Positions 6,727 to 15,914 of a DNA stretch of 64,000 nt are shown here, piece after piece. Location: contig NZ_JAAWWD010000010.1 of the NCBI RefSeq assembly GCF_021404545.1, positions 1-64,000 on the forward strand, given 5' to 3'. The stretch is from Aestuariivita sp. Its GTDB lineage: Bacteria; Pseudomonadota; Alphaproteobacteria; Rhodobacterales; Rhodobacteraceae. Position 1 is the first letter of the stretch. Each line of letters begins with the position of its first letter. The translations under genes were made by a program, and so were the position numbers. The notes beneath the pieces were generated by a model that searched no databases, was not told where the DNA came from, and worked only from the letters and a program-made list of their open reading frames with translations.

Positions 6727-7758
6727 ATGACTGATATCCACATCCGCATCGAGGGCCTGGCAGGCCGCATCACGCTGAACCGGCCCGCGGCACTCAACGC
6801 CTTGACATACGAGATGTGCACCGCCATCGAAGATGCGATTGACGCCTGGGCCGCCGATGACAGCGTGGCCCTCGTTCTTTTCGACGCGGCAGGGGACAAG
6901 GCCTTCTGCGCGGGCGGCGATATCGCCGAGCTTTACGCCACAGGCACCAAAGGCGACTTTGCCTATGGCCGATCATTCTGGAGCGACGAATACCGGCTGA
7001 ATGCCAAACTCTTTGAATACCCCAAACCCGTGGTCAGCCTGATGCAGGGCTTTACCATGGGCGGCGGTGTGGGCCTGGGCTGCCATGGCTCGCACCGGGT
7101 TGTCGGAGAAAGCAGTCAGATCGCCATGCCCGAATGTGGCATAGGGCTCGTGCCGGATGTCGGCGGGTCGTTGATGCTGGCGCTCGCGCCCGGGCGCCTG
7201 GGGGAGTACCTGGGCGTCACCGGTGCGCGCATGGGACCGGCGGATGCGATTTACGCCGGATTTGCAGATCACTATATCCCCCAAGACGCCTGGCAGGAGC
7301 TGACCACACAGCTGGTTGAAACCGGCAAGGCCGACCTGCTGAAAGATTTCGACACCACGCCGCCCAGTGGCAGCCTTGCCGCCCAGCAACCTCAGATCGA
7401 CCTGCTTTTTGACGGTGAGGCATTGGGGGATATCCACAACACGCTGCGCGCCGATGCGGGCCAAGTGGCTGCCGACGCCCTCAAGGCTCTGAGCCGTGTC
7501 TCGCCTCTTTCGGCTGCCTGCACGATTGAGATCGTGCACCGGCTTCGCACATCCTCGCTTACCATCCGCAAAGCGCTGGAGATGGAATACCGGTTTGCCT
7601 ACCGCGCGATGGAGCATGGCGATTTCCTCGAAGGGATCCGCGCGCAGATCATCGACAAGGACCGCACCCCGCACTGGCAATTCGCCGACGGGACGGTCCC
7701 GACCAGTGCCGTCAGCGCCATGTTGCAGCCGCTGGGACCAGACACGCTGACATTCTAA
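6727..7758 (+). CDS. 3-hydroxyisobutyryl-CoA hydrolase / enoyl-CoA hydratase family protein
   Basis: 343 residues from ATG 6727; an in-frame GTG at 6721 is possible, and neither has a clear ribosome binding site. It is a crotonase-fold enzyme. AFCAGGDIAELY (about 58-69) and MGGGVGLGCHGSHRVV (about 107-122) build the oxyanion hole, and MPECGIGLVPDVGGS (about 131-145) carries the acidic active-site residues of the HIBCH subgroup. Plain enoyl-CoA hydratases are about 260 residues. The extra 80-residue C-terminal helical region is typical of 3-hydroxyisobutyryl-CoA hydrolases, which release free 3-hydroxyisobutyrate in valine degradation. Its place between isobutyryl-CoA dehydrogenase and mmsB supports that role. 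Confidence 0.85.
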   Translation: MTDIHIRIEGLAGRITLNRPAALNALTYEMCTAIEDAIDAWAADDSVALVLFDAAGDKAFCAGGDIAELYATGTKGDFAYGRSFWSDEYRLNAKLFEYPKPVVSLMQGFTMGGGVGLGCHGSHRVVGESSQIAMPECGIGLVPDVGGSLMLALAPGRLGEYLGVTGARMGPADAIYAGFADHYIPQDAWQELTTQLVETGKADLLKDFDTTPPSGSLAAQQPQIDLLFDGEALGDIHNTLRADAGQVAADALKALSRVSPLSAACTIEIVHRLRTSSLTIRKALEMEYRFAYRAMEHGDFLEGIRAQIIDKDRTPHWQFADGTVPTSAVSAMLQPLGPDTLTF

Positions 7759-7769
7759 GGGAGGGTGCA

Positions 7770-8645
7770 ATGAAGATCGGAGTCATCGGACTGGGCAATA
7801 TGGGCGCGCCCATGGCCGCAAACCTGGCCAAGGCAGGCCATGAGGTCACGGGCTTTGACACCGCGGGCGTTCGCGCCCAAGGGGTCACGGCCGCAGCAAG
7901 TGCCCAAGAGGCCGCGACCGGCGCGGATGTGGTCATCACCATGCTGCCAAACGGGCAAATTCTGCGGGCGGTCGCCGCACAGATCATCCCCGCAATGTCT
8001 CAAGGCGCCGGGTTCGTCGATTGCTCCACCGTCGATGTGGACAGCGCACGCGCCGTGGCCCGACAGGCCGCAGATGCGGGCCTGCTGCCTGTCGATGCCC
8101 CTGTTTCGGGCGGCGTCGGTGGCGCTTTGGCGGGGACGCTGACCTTCATGGCGGGTGGCTCGGATGCCGCATTTGCCAAGGCTCAGCCCCTGTTCGACAT
8201 CATGGGACAGAAGGCCGTCCATTGCGGCGACGCGGGCGCCGGTCAGGCCGCAAAGATCTGCAACAACATGATCTTTGGCGTCACGATGATTGCAACCTGC
8301 GAGGCTTTTGCGCTGGCCGACAAGCTGGGGCTGGATCGCCAAAAGATGTTCGATGTCGTCTCGACCTCTTCGGGCTATAGCTGGACGATGAACGCCTATT
8401 GCCCCGCCCCTGGCGTTGGCCCGACCTCGCCTGCCGACAACGATTACATCCCCGGATTTGCCGCCGATCTGATGCTCAAGGATCTCCGCCTCAGCCAACA
8501 GGCCGCGGCCAGCGCCGATGCCGACACCCCGATGGGGCAGCTCGCCGAAACGCTTTACGAAGCGTTCGTCGAGAACGAGGACGGCGCCGGTCGGGACTTC
8601 AGCGCCATGCTCCCGCGGTTTGAGAAACGCCGCCGCGAAACCTGA
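7770..8645 (+). CDS. mmsB: 3-hydroxyisobutyrate dehydrogenase
   Basis: 291 residues, 11 nt after the hydrolase gene, with a GGGAGGG ribosome binding site. The N-terminal Rossmann motif is MKIGVIGLGNMGAPMAANLAKAGH. The substrate-binding signature is DAPVSGGVGGALAGTLTFMAGG (about 110-131), and the catalytic Lys lies in GAGQAAKICNNM (about 160-171). It oxidises 3-hydroxyisobutyrate to methylmalonate semialdehyde with NAD+. The protein has normal length for the family. It is the third enzyme of the valine branch in this operon; the next step, mmsA, is not in the window. Confidence 0.92.
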   Translation: MKIGVIGLGNMGAPMAANLAKAGHEVTGFDTAGVRAQGVTAAASAQEAATGADVVITMLPNGQILRAVAAQIIPAMSQGAGFVDCSTVDVDSARAVARQAADAGLLPVDAPVSGGVGGALAGTLTFMAGGSDAAFAKAQPLFDIMGQKAVHCGDAGAGQAAKICNNMIFGVTMIATCEAFALADKLGLDRQKMFDVVSTSSGYSWTMNAYCPAPGVGPTSPADNDYIPGFAADLMLKDLRLSQQAAASADADTPMGQLAETLYEAFVENEDGAGRDFSAMLPRFEKRRRET

Positions 8646-8661
8646 TTCAGACATTGCGCCC

Positions 8662-8676
8662 CACGCCTGCGGCGTG
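8662..8676 (+). terminator. short hairpin after mmsB
   Basis: CACGCC and GGCGTG pair around a TGC loop, 17 nt after the mmsB stop, followed by ACTTTCCTT. It is a short stem with a weak pyrimidine-rich tail. It may terminate the valine operon before the convergent uvrA gene. Confidence 0.4.
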
Positions 8677-8775
8677 ACTTTCCTTGGTAGGATGAGACAT
8701 GGACCGATATCCGCGTCTCATCTGACCGGCAAATCTCAGGAGTAAACGCACGGTCGGCGCCGACGTGAAACGCCC

Positions 8776-11640
8776 CTACTCCGCCGCGACCTTTTTCGCA
8801 CTCAGCATCGGTTTGAGGTACCGACCGGTATGCGAGCGTTCCGCATCGGCGACCTTTTCGGGCGTGCCGGTCGCCACAACCTCGCCGCCGCCATCGCCGC
8901 CTTCGGGGCCGATATCGATGATGTGATCGGCGGTTTTAACCACGTCGAGATTATGCTCGATCACCACGACCGTGTTGCCCTGATCGACCAATTCATGCAG
9001 CACTTCCAATAGCTTGCGCACGTCCTCGAAATGCAGACCAGTGGTCGGCTCGTCCAGGATATAGAGTGTGCGGCCGGTCGAGCGTTTCGACAGTTCCTTT
9101 GAGAGCTTGACCCGCTGCGCCTCTCCTCCCGATAGCGTTGTCGCCTGTTGGCCGACCTTGATATAGCCCAGGCCGACCCGCACCAGCGCGTCCATCTTTT
9201 CGCGGATCGACGGCACCGCCTTGAAGAACGCCTGCGCGTCCTCCACCGTCATATCCAGAACATCGGCGATGCTTTTGCCCTTGAATTTGATCTCCAGCGT
9301 TTCGCGGTTGTAACGTGCGCCTTTGCAGGTCTCGCAGGTCACGTAGACGTCCGGAAGGAAGTGCATTTCGATCTTGATCACGCCATCGCCCTGGCAGGCC
9401 TCGCACCGGCCGCCCTTGACGTTGAAGGAAAACCGCCCCGGCTTGTAACCGCGCGCCTTGGATTCGGGCAGGCCCGCGAACCAGTCACGGATGGGCGTGA
9501 AGGCGCCGGTATAGGTCGCGGGGTTCGACCGGGGCGTGCGCCCAATGGGGCGCTGGTCGATGTCGATCACCTTGTCGAGATGTTCCAGCCCCTTGATCGT
9601 CTCACAGGGTGCGGGCGTCTGGCGCGCCCCGTTCAGGCGCATCGAGGCGGTCTTGAACAGCGTCTCGATGGTCAGCGTGGATTTACCGCCCCCCGACACG
9701 CCCGTCACGCAAACGAATTTGCCCAGCGGGAAATCGACCGTGACCTTCTTGAGGTTGTTGCCGGTGGCCTTGACCACGGTCACTTTCTTTTTTGTTCCCT
9801 TGCGCCGTTTGGCAGGCACCGCGATCTCGCGCGTGCCCGACAGGTATTGTCCGGTGATCGAGGCCGCGTCCGCCGCGATCTGGGCCGGGGTGCCATGCGA
9901 GACGACCCGCCCGCCATGCACGCCCGCGCCGGGGCCGATGTCATAGACGTAATCGGCCTCACGAATGGCCTCCTCGTCATGTTCGACCACAATCACCGTG
10001 TTGCCCTGATCGCGCAGCGATTTCAGTGTGCCCAGCAGCCTGTCATTGTCGCGCTGATGCAACCCGATGGAGGGCTCGTCCAACACATAGAGAACGCCTG
10101 TCAGCCCCGAGCCGATCTGCGAGGCCAAGCGGATACGCTGGCTTTCCCCGCCACTTAATGTTCCACTTGAACGTGAGAGCGTAAGATATTCCAATCCCAC
10201 GTTATTCAGGAATCCCAAACGCTCGCGGATCTCCTTGAGGATCGCCCGCGCAATCTCGTTCTTCTGGTCGCTGAGATGGTTCGGCACGCTCTCGACCCAG
10301 GCATAGGCCTCGCGGATCGACATCCGCACCACCTGGCCCACATGCATGAGCCCGCTTGGCCCGCCGATCTTGACCGCAAGAGCCTCTTCGCGCAGGCGGT
10401 ACCCCTCGCAGGTGCCGCAGGGACGGTTGTTCTGATAGCGCTCGAATTCTTCGCGGATCCAGTTGCTGTCAGTCTCGCGGTATCGCCGCTCCATGTTCGG
10501 GACGACCCCTTCAAAGACACGGGTCACCTGATAGACGCGACCGCCCTCGTCATAGCGGAACGGGATCTCATCCTCGCCCGAGCCATAAAGGAAAACCTGC
10601 TGCACATGGGCGGGCAGATCTTTCCAACGGGCGTTCTTGTCGAACTCGTAGTGTTTCGCAATCGCCTCAATGGTTTGCAGGAAATAGGGGCTCTTGCCCT
10701 TGCGCCAGGGCGCCAGGGCGCCATCGCTGATTTTCAGCGTCTGATCGGGCACGACGAGCCGTTCGTCGAAAAACAACTCGACGCCCAGACCATCGCAGGA
10801 CGGACAGGCCCCAAAAGGCGCGTTGAACGAAAACAGCCGCGGCTCGATCTCGGAAATGGTGAACCCGCTGACCGGGCAGGCGAATTTCTCCGAAAAGGTA
10901 AAGCGTTCCGGCTCTTCCGTTGCGGTCTCCAGAATGGCAATGCCATCGGCCAGATCAAGCGCGGTGCGCAGACTGTCGGCCAGCCGGGTCTCCAGCCCCG
11001 CGCGCACCACGATACGATCCACCACGACGTCAATATCGTGGCGGAACTTCTTGTCGAGCGTGGGCGGCTCATCGAGCTCGTAGAATGCGCCATCGACCTT
11101 GACCCGCTGGAAGCCCTGCTTGCGCAACTCAATGAATTCCTTGCGGTACTCGCCCTTGCGGTCGCGCACGATGGGGGCCAGCAGATAGGCGCGTGTCCCC
11201 TCCTCCATGCCCATGATCCGGTCGACCATATCCTGCACCTGCTGCGCTTCGATGGGCTGGCCGGTGGCCGGACTGTACGGCGTGCCCGCGCGCGCAAAAA
11301 GCAAGCGCATATAGTCGTAGATCTCCGTCACCGTGCCGACGGTGGAGCGCGGGTTTTTCGACGTCGTCTTCTGCTCGATCGAGATCGCGGGGCTGAGACC
11401 GCTGATGTGATCCACATCCGGTTTTTCCATCATGTCGAGGAATTGCCGCGCATAGGCGCTGAGGCTTTCGACGTAACGCCGCTGGCCTTCGGCATAGATC
11501 GTGTCGAAGGCGAGCGAGGATTTGCCCGACCCCGACAGCCCGGTGATCACCACCAGTTGATCGCGTGGAATATCGACGTCGATACTCTTGAGGTTGTGCT
11601 CGCGCGCGCCGCGCACCTCGATCTTTTTCAGCTCAGCCAT
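8776..11640 (-). CDS. uvrA: UvrA, excinuclease ABC subunit A
   Basis: 954 residues, normal length. It is the DNA damage sensor of nucleotide excision repair, acting as a dimer with UvrB. There are two ABC ATPase modules: Walker [15 protein letters not shown] (about 34-47) and [14 protein letters not shown] (about 646-659), with signatures [13 protein letters not shown] and [15 protein letters not shown]. Zinc-finger cysteines are visible in [27 protein letters not shown] and [10 protein letters not shown]-terminal DEPTTGLHF is the second Walker B/D-loop. A GAAC-N7-GAAC SOS box lies 65 nt upstream (11705-11719), so LexA control is expected. The gene is monocistronic and converges on mmsB. Confidence 0.98.
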   Translation of the reverse strand: MAELKKIEVRGAREHNLKSIDVDIPRDQLVVITGLSGSGKSSLAFDTIYAEGQRRYVESLSAYARQFLDMMEKPDVDHISGLSPAISIEQKTTSKNPRSTVGTVTEIYDYMRLLFARAGTPYSPATGQPIEAQQVQDMVDRIMGMEEGTRAYLLAPIVRDRKGEYRKEFIELRKQGFQRVKVDGAFYELDEPPTLDKKFRHDIDVVVDRIVVRAGLETRLADSLRTALDLADGIAILETATEEPERFTFSEKFACPVSGFTISEIEPRLFSFNAPFGACPSCDGLGVELFFDERLVVPDQTLKISDGALAPWRKGKSPYFLQTIEAIAKHYEFDKNARWKDLPAHVQQVFLYGSGEDEIPFRYDEGGRVYQVTRVFEGVVPNMERRYRETDSNWIREEFERYQNNRPCGTCEGYRLREEALAVKIGGPSGLMHVGQVVRMSIREAYAWVESVPNHLSDQKNEIARAILKEIRERLGFLNNVGLEYLTLSRSSGTLSGGESQRIRLASQIGSGLTGVLYVLDEPSIGLHQRDNDRLLGTLKSLRDQGNTVIVVEHDEEAIREADYVYDIGPGAGVHGGRVVSHGTPAQIAADAASITGQYLSGTREIAVPAKRRKGTKKKVTVVKATGNNLKKVTVDFPLGKFVCVTGVSGGGKSTLTIETLFKTASMRLNGARQTPAPCETIKGLEHLDKVIDIDQRPIGRTPRSNPATYTGAFTPIRDWFAGLPESKARGYKPGRFSFNVKGGRCEACQGDGVIKIEMHFLPDVYVTCETCKGARYNRETLEIKFKGKSIADVLDMTVEDAQAFFKAVPSIREKMDALVRVGLGYIKVGQQATTLSGGEAQRVKLSKELSKRSTGRTLYILDEPTTGLHFEDVRKLLEVLHELVDQGNTVVVIEHNLDVVKTADHIIDIGPEGGDGGGEVVATGTPEKVADAERSHTGRYLKPMLSAKKVAAE

Positions 11641-11704
11641 GCGACCCCCGGGGTTAACGGTTCAGACATAAGCCACGCGCCCTGAGTCTCCAACCAAAAA
11701 ATGA

Positions 11705-11719
11705 GAACAGATCATGAAC
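11705..11719. promoter_or_regulatory. LexA (SOS) box upstream of uvrA
   Basis: GAACAGATCATGAAC, that is GAAC-N7-GAAC, the established LexA recognition pattern of Alphaproteobacteria. On the uvrA strand it reads GTTC-N7-GTTC. It lies 65 bp before the uvrA start codon and overlaps the last codons of the upstream MFS gene. The match is exact, and uvrA is a classical SOS gene. Confidence 0.85.
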
Positions 11720-12869
11720 GGCGCTGTTTGGCCATCCAAAGATGCGCGGCACCGCCCAAAGCAAAGACAATCGCCGCCAATCCGATCATCCCGCCATAGC
11801 CCGCAATCGCCAGAACCGCCGCCAGAATGGGCGTGCCCAGCGTATTGCCCACATTGCCCATCTGCGCAATGGCCCCGTTGGCCTGCGCCTGGGTGACCGC
11901 ATTATCGTTGAGCTGCGGCACCACGGCAAAGGAGGCGCCCTGCACCAGGCCCAGCGCACCCGCCAGCACCAGACAGGCCAGCGGCAGACCCGGTGCGAAG
12001 AGCAGCCACAAAAGGCACAGCACCGTCCCGCCAAAACCCAGCAGGATCACCGACATCGCGCTGATCCACCGCATCAGCGCCACGCCCAGCGTCATCGACA
12101 CCAGGATCGACACCAGCGGCATCGCCCCCAGCACCGGTGCCCGCAGATCGTCCGGCAGATAAGGCGGGATCAGCGTCAGCAGCGCGAGAAAACAGAAGGT
12201 GTAAAACAGCCAGCCAATCGCAGGTGCCGCGATATAGGGCGAGCTGTAGATGGTCACATGATCGCGCATCACCCCGCCCAGCGACAGGGCCCCTACCGGG
12301 CGCGGCACGTTCAGGCGGCGCAGCGCCGCCCCCAGCCAGAGCGCCAGCCCGGCCATCCACAGCGCATGTGCCACAAACAGCGCAGGCAAGCCAAGATGAC
12401 CCACCAGTGGCAGGCCCGCCCAGACGAGCGCGGTATAGGCAACGCCGAAAAATGTGCTCCACAAGGTCAGCGTCAAACCTCGGTGGGACGGCTGAGACAG
12501 TTGTGCAATCAACGTGGGCGCGGCCACAACGATGGCCAGATGCGATGCCCCCTCCAGCGCGCGCAGAGCCAGCATCGCAGGCAGTGGCGGCAACAGCGCC
12601 TGGGCCAGTGACAGAACGGCCCCGCCCCAAAGCGCCCGGATCAGGGCGCGCCGATACCCCACCCGCGCCACCAAAAGCCCCGCCACCACGCCAAAGACGA
12701 TGCCGACAAAGCCCACCAGCGACACGATAAAACCAAGAGATGCACCCGCCTGCGGATAGATCTGCGGCAACTGATCATAGATGACGCTGATCTTGCCATA
12801 TTGGGCCGCGGCGCCCAGCCCGGCGAACCAAATCAGAATGATCAGCCCAAACGGGGTGCGCTCAGGCAT
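11712..12869 (-). CDS. MFS transporter
   Basis: 385 residues with about 12 hydrophobic segments. The first is IILIWFAGLGAAAQYG. The loop LLVARVGYRRALIRALWGG between helices 2 and 3 is a degenerate MFS motif A. It is an inner-membrane permease, probably proton-driven. The substrate is not recognisable; the overall size and helix pattern fit small drug/metabolite exporters. The ATG directly follows the stop codon of a small methyltransferase gene, so both are expected as one transcript. The 3' end carries the uvrA SOS box. Confidence 0.8.
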   Translation of the reverse strand: MPERTPFGLIILIWFAGLGAAAQYGKISVIYDQLPQIYPQAGASLGFIVSLVGFVGIVFGVVAGLLVARVGYRRALIRALWGGAVLSLAQALLPPLPAMLALRALEGASHLAIVVAAPTLIAQLSQPSHRGLTLTLWSTFFGVAYTALVWAGLPLVGHLGLPALFVAHALWMAGLALWLGAALRRLNVPRPVGALSLGGVMRDHVTIYSSPYIAAPAIGWLFYTFCFLALLTLIPPYLPDDLRAPVLGAMPLVSILVSMTLGVALMRWISAMSVILLGFGGTVLCLLWLLFAPGLPLACLVLAGALGLVQGASFAVVPQLNDNAVTQAQANGAIAQMGNVGNTLGTPILAAVLAIAGYGGMIGLAAIVFALGGAAHLWMAKQRRS

Positions 12870-13433
12870 TCATCGTCGGGCAATCGCCCAGGCGCAGATC
12901 GGCATCTGGGGATCATCTTCCAGCGTATCGACCGCCTCGTCATAGACGGGGGGCCAGTCCTCACCCATGTTCCTGAGCGCTGCGTTGCGGTTGCCCCATT
13001 GATGCGCCTCGATCTTGTCTTCGTCGAACCCGCCTTCGATCAGCAGGTTCTTCAGCCCCCGCGCCGACCAGCGCGAGCAATCGTAAGGCGCCGCATGGAA
13101 GGGGATGAAGAACGGCACGGCGAGCCAGAAATGCCCACCAGGGCGCAGCATGTTGCGCACGTTGCGGGTGGCGGCATAGGGGCGGTCCAGATGCTCCCAC
13201 ACCTGATTGGCCAGGATCAGGTCATAGGTGCGCACCGATCGGTCGTCATTGCGGATCGGCCCGGCACAGATGTCATAGTCGGGATATTTGAACTGCGTAT
13301 AGCTGGCGAAGGTGAAGTTCTTGCCCCACTTGCCTGAAATCTCGGCAACATCCAAGGCTTCCGGCCCCAGCGCCCGGATCATTTTCCGGCTGAAACGTTG
13401 CATTGCGACACGGTTGAGACTGACCATGCCCAA
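12870..13433 (-). CDS. SAM-dependent methyltransferase-like protein
   Basis: 187 residues. The visible core is YDLILANQVWEHLDRPYAATRNVRNMLRPGGHFWLAVPFF (quoted in parts: ANQVWEHL at about 78, LRPGGHFWLAVP at about 98), the post-I and motif III region of class I methyltransferases, with PYDCSRWSARGLKNLL after it as in Methyltransf_11 proteins. The SAM-binding glycine loop is degenerate (DVAEISGKWG), so the fold is clear but activity and substrate are not. It is coupled to the MFS gene by direct stop/start contact. Confidence 0.7.
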   Translation of the reverse strand: MGMVSLNRVAMQRFSRKMIRALGPEALDVAEISGKWGKNFTFASYTQFKYPDYDICAGPIRNDDRSVRTYDLILANQVWEHLDRPYAATRNVRNMLRPGGHFWLAVPFFIPFHAAPYDCSRWSARGLKNLLIEGGFDEDKIEAHQWGNRNAALRNMGEDWPPVYDEAVDTLEDDPQMPICAWAIARR

Positions 13434-13493
13434 TCTATGACCCGGGGCCGCGCGGTTTGCAATCCATCACCGCGCGATCCGGCTGCGGCACGC

Positions 13494-14888
13494 CTACATG
13501 TGGATCACGCGACCGTAGGCGTCCAATACGCTTTCATGCATCATCTCGCTGAGCGTGGGGTGGGGGAAGACGGTGTTCATCAGATCCTCTTCGGTGGTCT
13601 CCAGCTGGCGACCCACCACATAGCCCTGGATCAGTTCCGTCACCTCGGCGCCCACCATATGCGCGCCCAAAAGCTCGCCTGTCTTGGCGTCGAACACGGT
13701 CTTGATCATGCCCTCCTGCTCACCCAGGGCGATGGCCTTGCCGTTGCCCATGAACGGAAAGCGACCGACCTTTACATCGTATCCCAGCTCCTTGGCGCGC
13801 GCCTCGGAATACCCGACCGACGCGATCTGCGGATGACAATAGGTGCAGCCCGCGATGCTTTCGGGTTTGACCGGGTGCGGCGTGCCGCCCGCGATCATTT
13901 CGGCGACCATCACACCCTCGTGGCTGGCCTTGTGCGCAAGCCAAGGCGCCCCCGCGATATCGCCGATGGCCCAGACACCATCCACGCCGGTCCGGCAATA
14001 GGCATCGGTCACCACATGGCTCCGGTCCACGGTGACACCCAACGCCTCCAGCCCCAGCCCTTCGGTATTGCCGACGATGCCCACGGCAGAGATCACGGTG
14101 TCAAAATCATGCTGTTCCACCTTGCCGCCCGTCTCGATATGCGCGGTCACCTTGCCCTTGGCGCGATCCAGTTTCTTGACCATGGCCTTTTCCAGGATCG
14201 TCATGCCCTGTTTGACGAATTGCTTTTTGGCAAAGGCGCTTATCTCGGCATCTTCAACCGGCAGGATGCGGTCCATCACTTCGACCACAGTCGTTTCCGC
14301 CCCCAGCGTGTTATAGAAGCTGGCGAATTCGATCCCGATGGCACCGGATCCGATGACCAGCAGTTTCTTGGGCATCCGTTGGGGCACCAGCGCATGTTTA
14401 TAGGTCCACACAAGATCGCCGTCCGCCTCCAGCCCCGGCAGTTCGCGCGCGCGCGCGCCGGTGGCGACGATGATGCTTTTGGCGGTCAGGTCCAATGTCT
14501 CCTTGTCGGTCTTGACGCTGACCTTGCCCTTGGCGGGGATCGACCCCTCGCCCATGATCACGGTGACCTTGTTCTTTTTCAGCAGATGCTTGACCCCACC
14601 CGACAGTTGCCCGGCCACATTGCGCGAACGTTTGACGACCGCATCCAGGTCATAGCCGATATTCCCCGCGCTCAACCCGAACTCGGCGGCGCGCTCCATC
14701 AGGTGAAACACCTCCGATGAGCGCAGCATCGCCTTGGTCGGGATGCACCCCCAGTTCAGACAGATCCCGCCCAGATGCTCGCGTTCGATGACGGCTGTGC
14801 TCAACCCAAGCTGAGCCGCCCGAATGGCCGCCACATAGCCCCCCGGCCCGGACCCAATCACCACCAGATCAAAGGAAGTCGCCGCCAT
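13494..14888 (-). CDS. lpdA: dihydrolipoyl dehydrogenase (E3)
   Basis: 464 residues. An FAD protein that reoxidises dihydrolipoamide on E2 of pyruvate and 2-oxoglutarate dehydrogenases. It has N-terminal VIGSGPGGYVAAIRAAQLG, the redox-active disulfide in GGICLNWGCIPTKAML (about 38-53), the NAD site VIGSGAIGIEFASFY (about 180), the FAD motif GVWAIGDIAGAPWLAHKASHEG (about 308), and the His-Glu pair near the C-terminus in HPHPTLSEMMHE-like form (FPHPTLSEMM). It stands alone, far from the pdh genes at 32424, but shares with pdhA a palindromic site just upstream (14919-14936), which points to common regulation. Confidence 0.96.
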   Translation of the reverse strand: MAATSFDLVVIGSGPGGYVAAIRAAQLGLSTAVIEREHLGGICLNWGCIPTKAMLRSSEVFHLMERAAEFGLSAGNIGYDLDAVVKRSRNVAGQLSGGVKHLLKKNKVTVIMGEGSIPAKGKVSVKTDKETLDLTAKSIIVATGARARELPGLEADGDLVWTYKHALVPQRMPKKLLVIGSGAIGIEFASFYNTLGAETTVVEVMDRILPVEDAEISAFAKKQFVKQGMTILEKAMVKKLDRAKGKVTAHIETGGKVEQHDFDTVISAVGIVGNTEGLGLEALGVTVDRSHVVTDAYCRTGVDGVWAIGDIAGAPWLAHKASHEGVMVAEMIAGGTPHPVKPESIAGCTYCHPQIASVGYSEARAKELGYDVKVGRFPFMGNGKAIALGEQEGMIKTVFDAKTGELLGAHMVGAEVTELIQGYVVGRQLETTEEDLMNTVFPHPTLSEMMHESVLDAYGRVIHM

Positions 14889-15225
14889 ATCATACGCCTT
14901 TCGCGTGAGGTAAGAAATTAGTTCAGCACTAAACTACTTTTCAAAACACATCAACGGCTCCCACCGCGACAAATCGAATGGGGCATCCTTGGCCTGTGGA
15001 ATAGGAGCGTTGTCCCCCGATACCACCAGTTCACACCGTATTGCGCCCCAAAGGCCAGCCATTTTTTGAACAAGGGGGTGTGGCGCGGCGATGGGGCCTC
15101 ACGGCCACATGGGCGGCTCTCGCAGCGGGTGATCCCATGGGATCTCTCAAGGATTGGATAATCGTCCGCACCATAACCCCCGCAGGATCCCACCGAGGAG
15201 ACCGTCGGGCGTTCCCACCTTAGGG
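14889..15225. other. 337-bp intergenic region upstream of lpdA
   Basis: It holds the lpdA promoter/operator near 14919-14945. The rest, about 280 bp, contains a short minus-strand frame (14951-15193) without a ribosome binding site or protein features. I see no RNA gene in it. Confidence 0.6.
14919..14936 (-). promoter_or_regulatory. palindromic operator in the lpdA promoter, shared with pdhA
   Basis: On the plus strand TAGTTCAGCACTAAACTA, 30 bp before the lpdA start. It matches the pdhA site (32380-32397) at 15 of 18 positions, and both fit the perfect palindrome TAGTTTAGCGCTAAACTA. On the lpdA strand it sits between a possible -35 (TTGAAA) and -10 (TAATTT) with 18-bp spacing, an arrangement that suits repression. 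Confidence 0.7.
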
Positions 15226-15804
15226 TCAGTTCGCCGCTTCCAGTGTCCGGATCGTGGCGCCGTAACCGCCCGCCTCGACATAGGCGCGCTCGGGTGTGGT
15301 CATGGCCCGGGCAAGAGCCTCATTCCGATACGGGAACCGACCGAACTGCCGGATCACTTCCCGATGGGCGCGAGCATGAACCAGGTTATGCGCGCCGGAC
15401 TGCGGCATCCGTTCGCACATCAGCCGCACGCAGCGTTCCTGATCGCACAGGTTCTCCGAATGCATCAACGGCATGTAATAGAACTGTCGCGCGGGCTCGT
15501 CGATCTTCATGTCCCAACGTTTGTCGATAGACGATTTCGCGACGGCCAGCGCCGCACGATCCGTCGCAAACGCCTTGGCCTGGCCGCGGAACATGTTGCG
15601 GGGAAACTGGTCGGTGAGCAGGATATAGGCCAACGCCCCGCTGGGATAGGTCAGCCACATCGACAGCGCCCCATCGGCGCTGCGAGACCACAGACCCTCG
15701 AACCGGTCACGGATGGTCTGGTCAAGCGCGTCATCCTGCGCGTACCAGCCATCGGGGCCGACCTCATCCAACCAAAAACTCAATACATCTTGTGGACCGG
15801 TCAT
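15226..15804 (-). CDS. DUF924 family protein
   Basis: 192 residues. It shows the DUF924 signature: VLSFWLDEVGPDGWYAQDDALDQTIRDRF at the N-terminus (given in parts: FWLDEVGPDGWY, about 10-21), LTDQFPRNMFRGQAKAFATD (about 63-82) and FYYMPLMHSENLCDQERCV (about 108-126). The family has a TPR-like helical fold and no proven biochemical role. It is common in Proteobacteria. It is transcribed alone toward lpdA. Confidence 0.88.
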   Translation of the reverse strand: MTGPQDVLSFWLDEVGPDGWYAQDDALDQTIRDRFEGLWSRSADGALSMWLTYPSGALAYILLTDQFPRNMFRGQAKAFATDRAALAVAKSSIDKRWDMKIDEPARQFYYMPLMHSENLCDQERCVRLMCERMPQSGAHNLVHARAHREVIRQFGRFPYRNEALARAMTTPERAYVEAGGYGATIRTLEAAN

Positions 15805-15914
15805 CTTAACGCTCCATGGCCTCGAATTCAGTCACCTGAACGTTACAAAGCCTTTTGATACAATGCAAAGTCACGAATGCTTTCAGCTTCGTCACATTCA
15901 CGATTGCGTAACAA

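Noticed and set aside
10276-11685. 469-residue plus-strand frame opposite uvrA
   Set aside because: A shadow of uvrA with no domain; UvrA motifs on the other strand are unambiguous.
14951-15193. 80-residue minus-strand frame upstream of lpdA
   Set aside because: No ribosome binding site, no family features; composition resembles non-coding GC-rich DNA.
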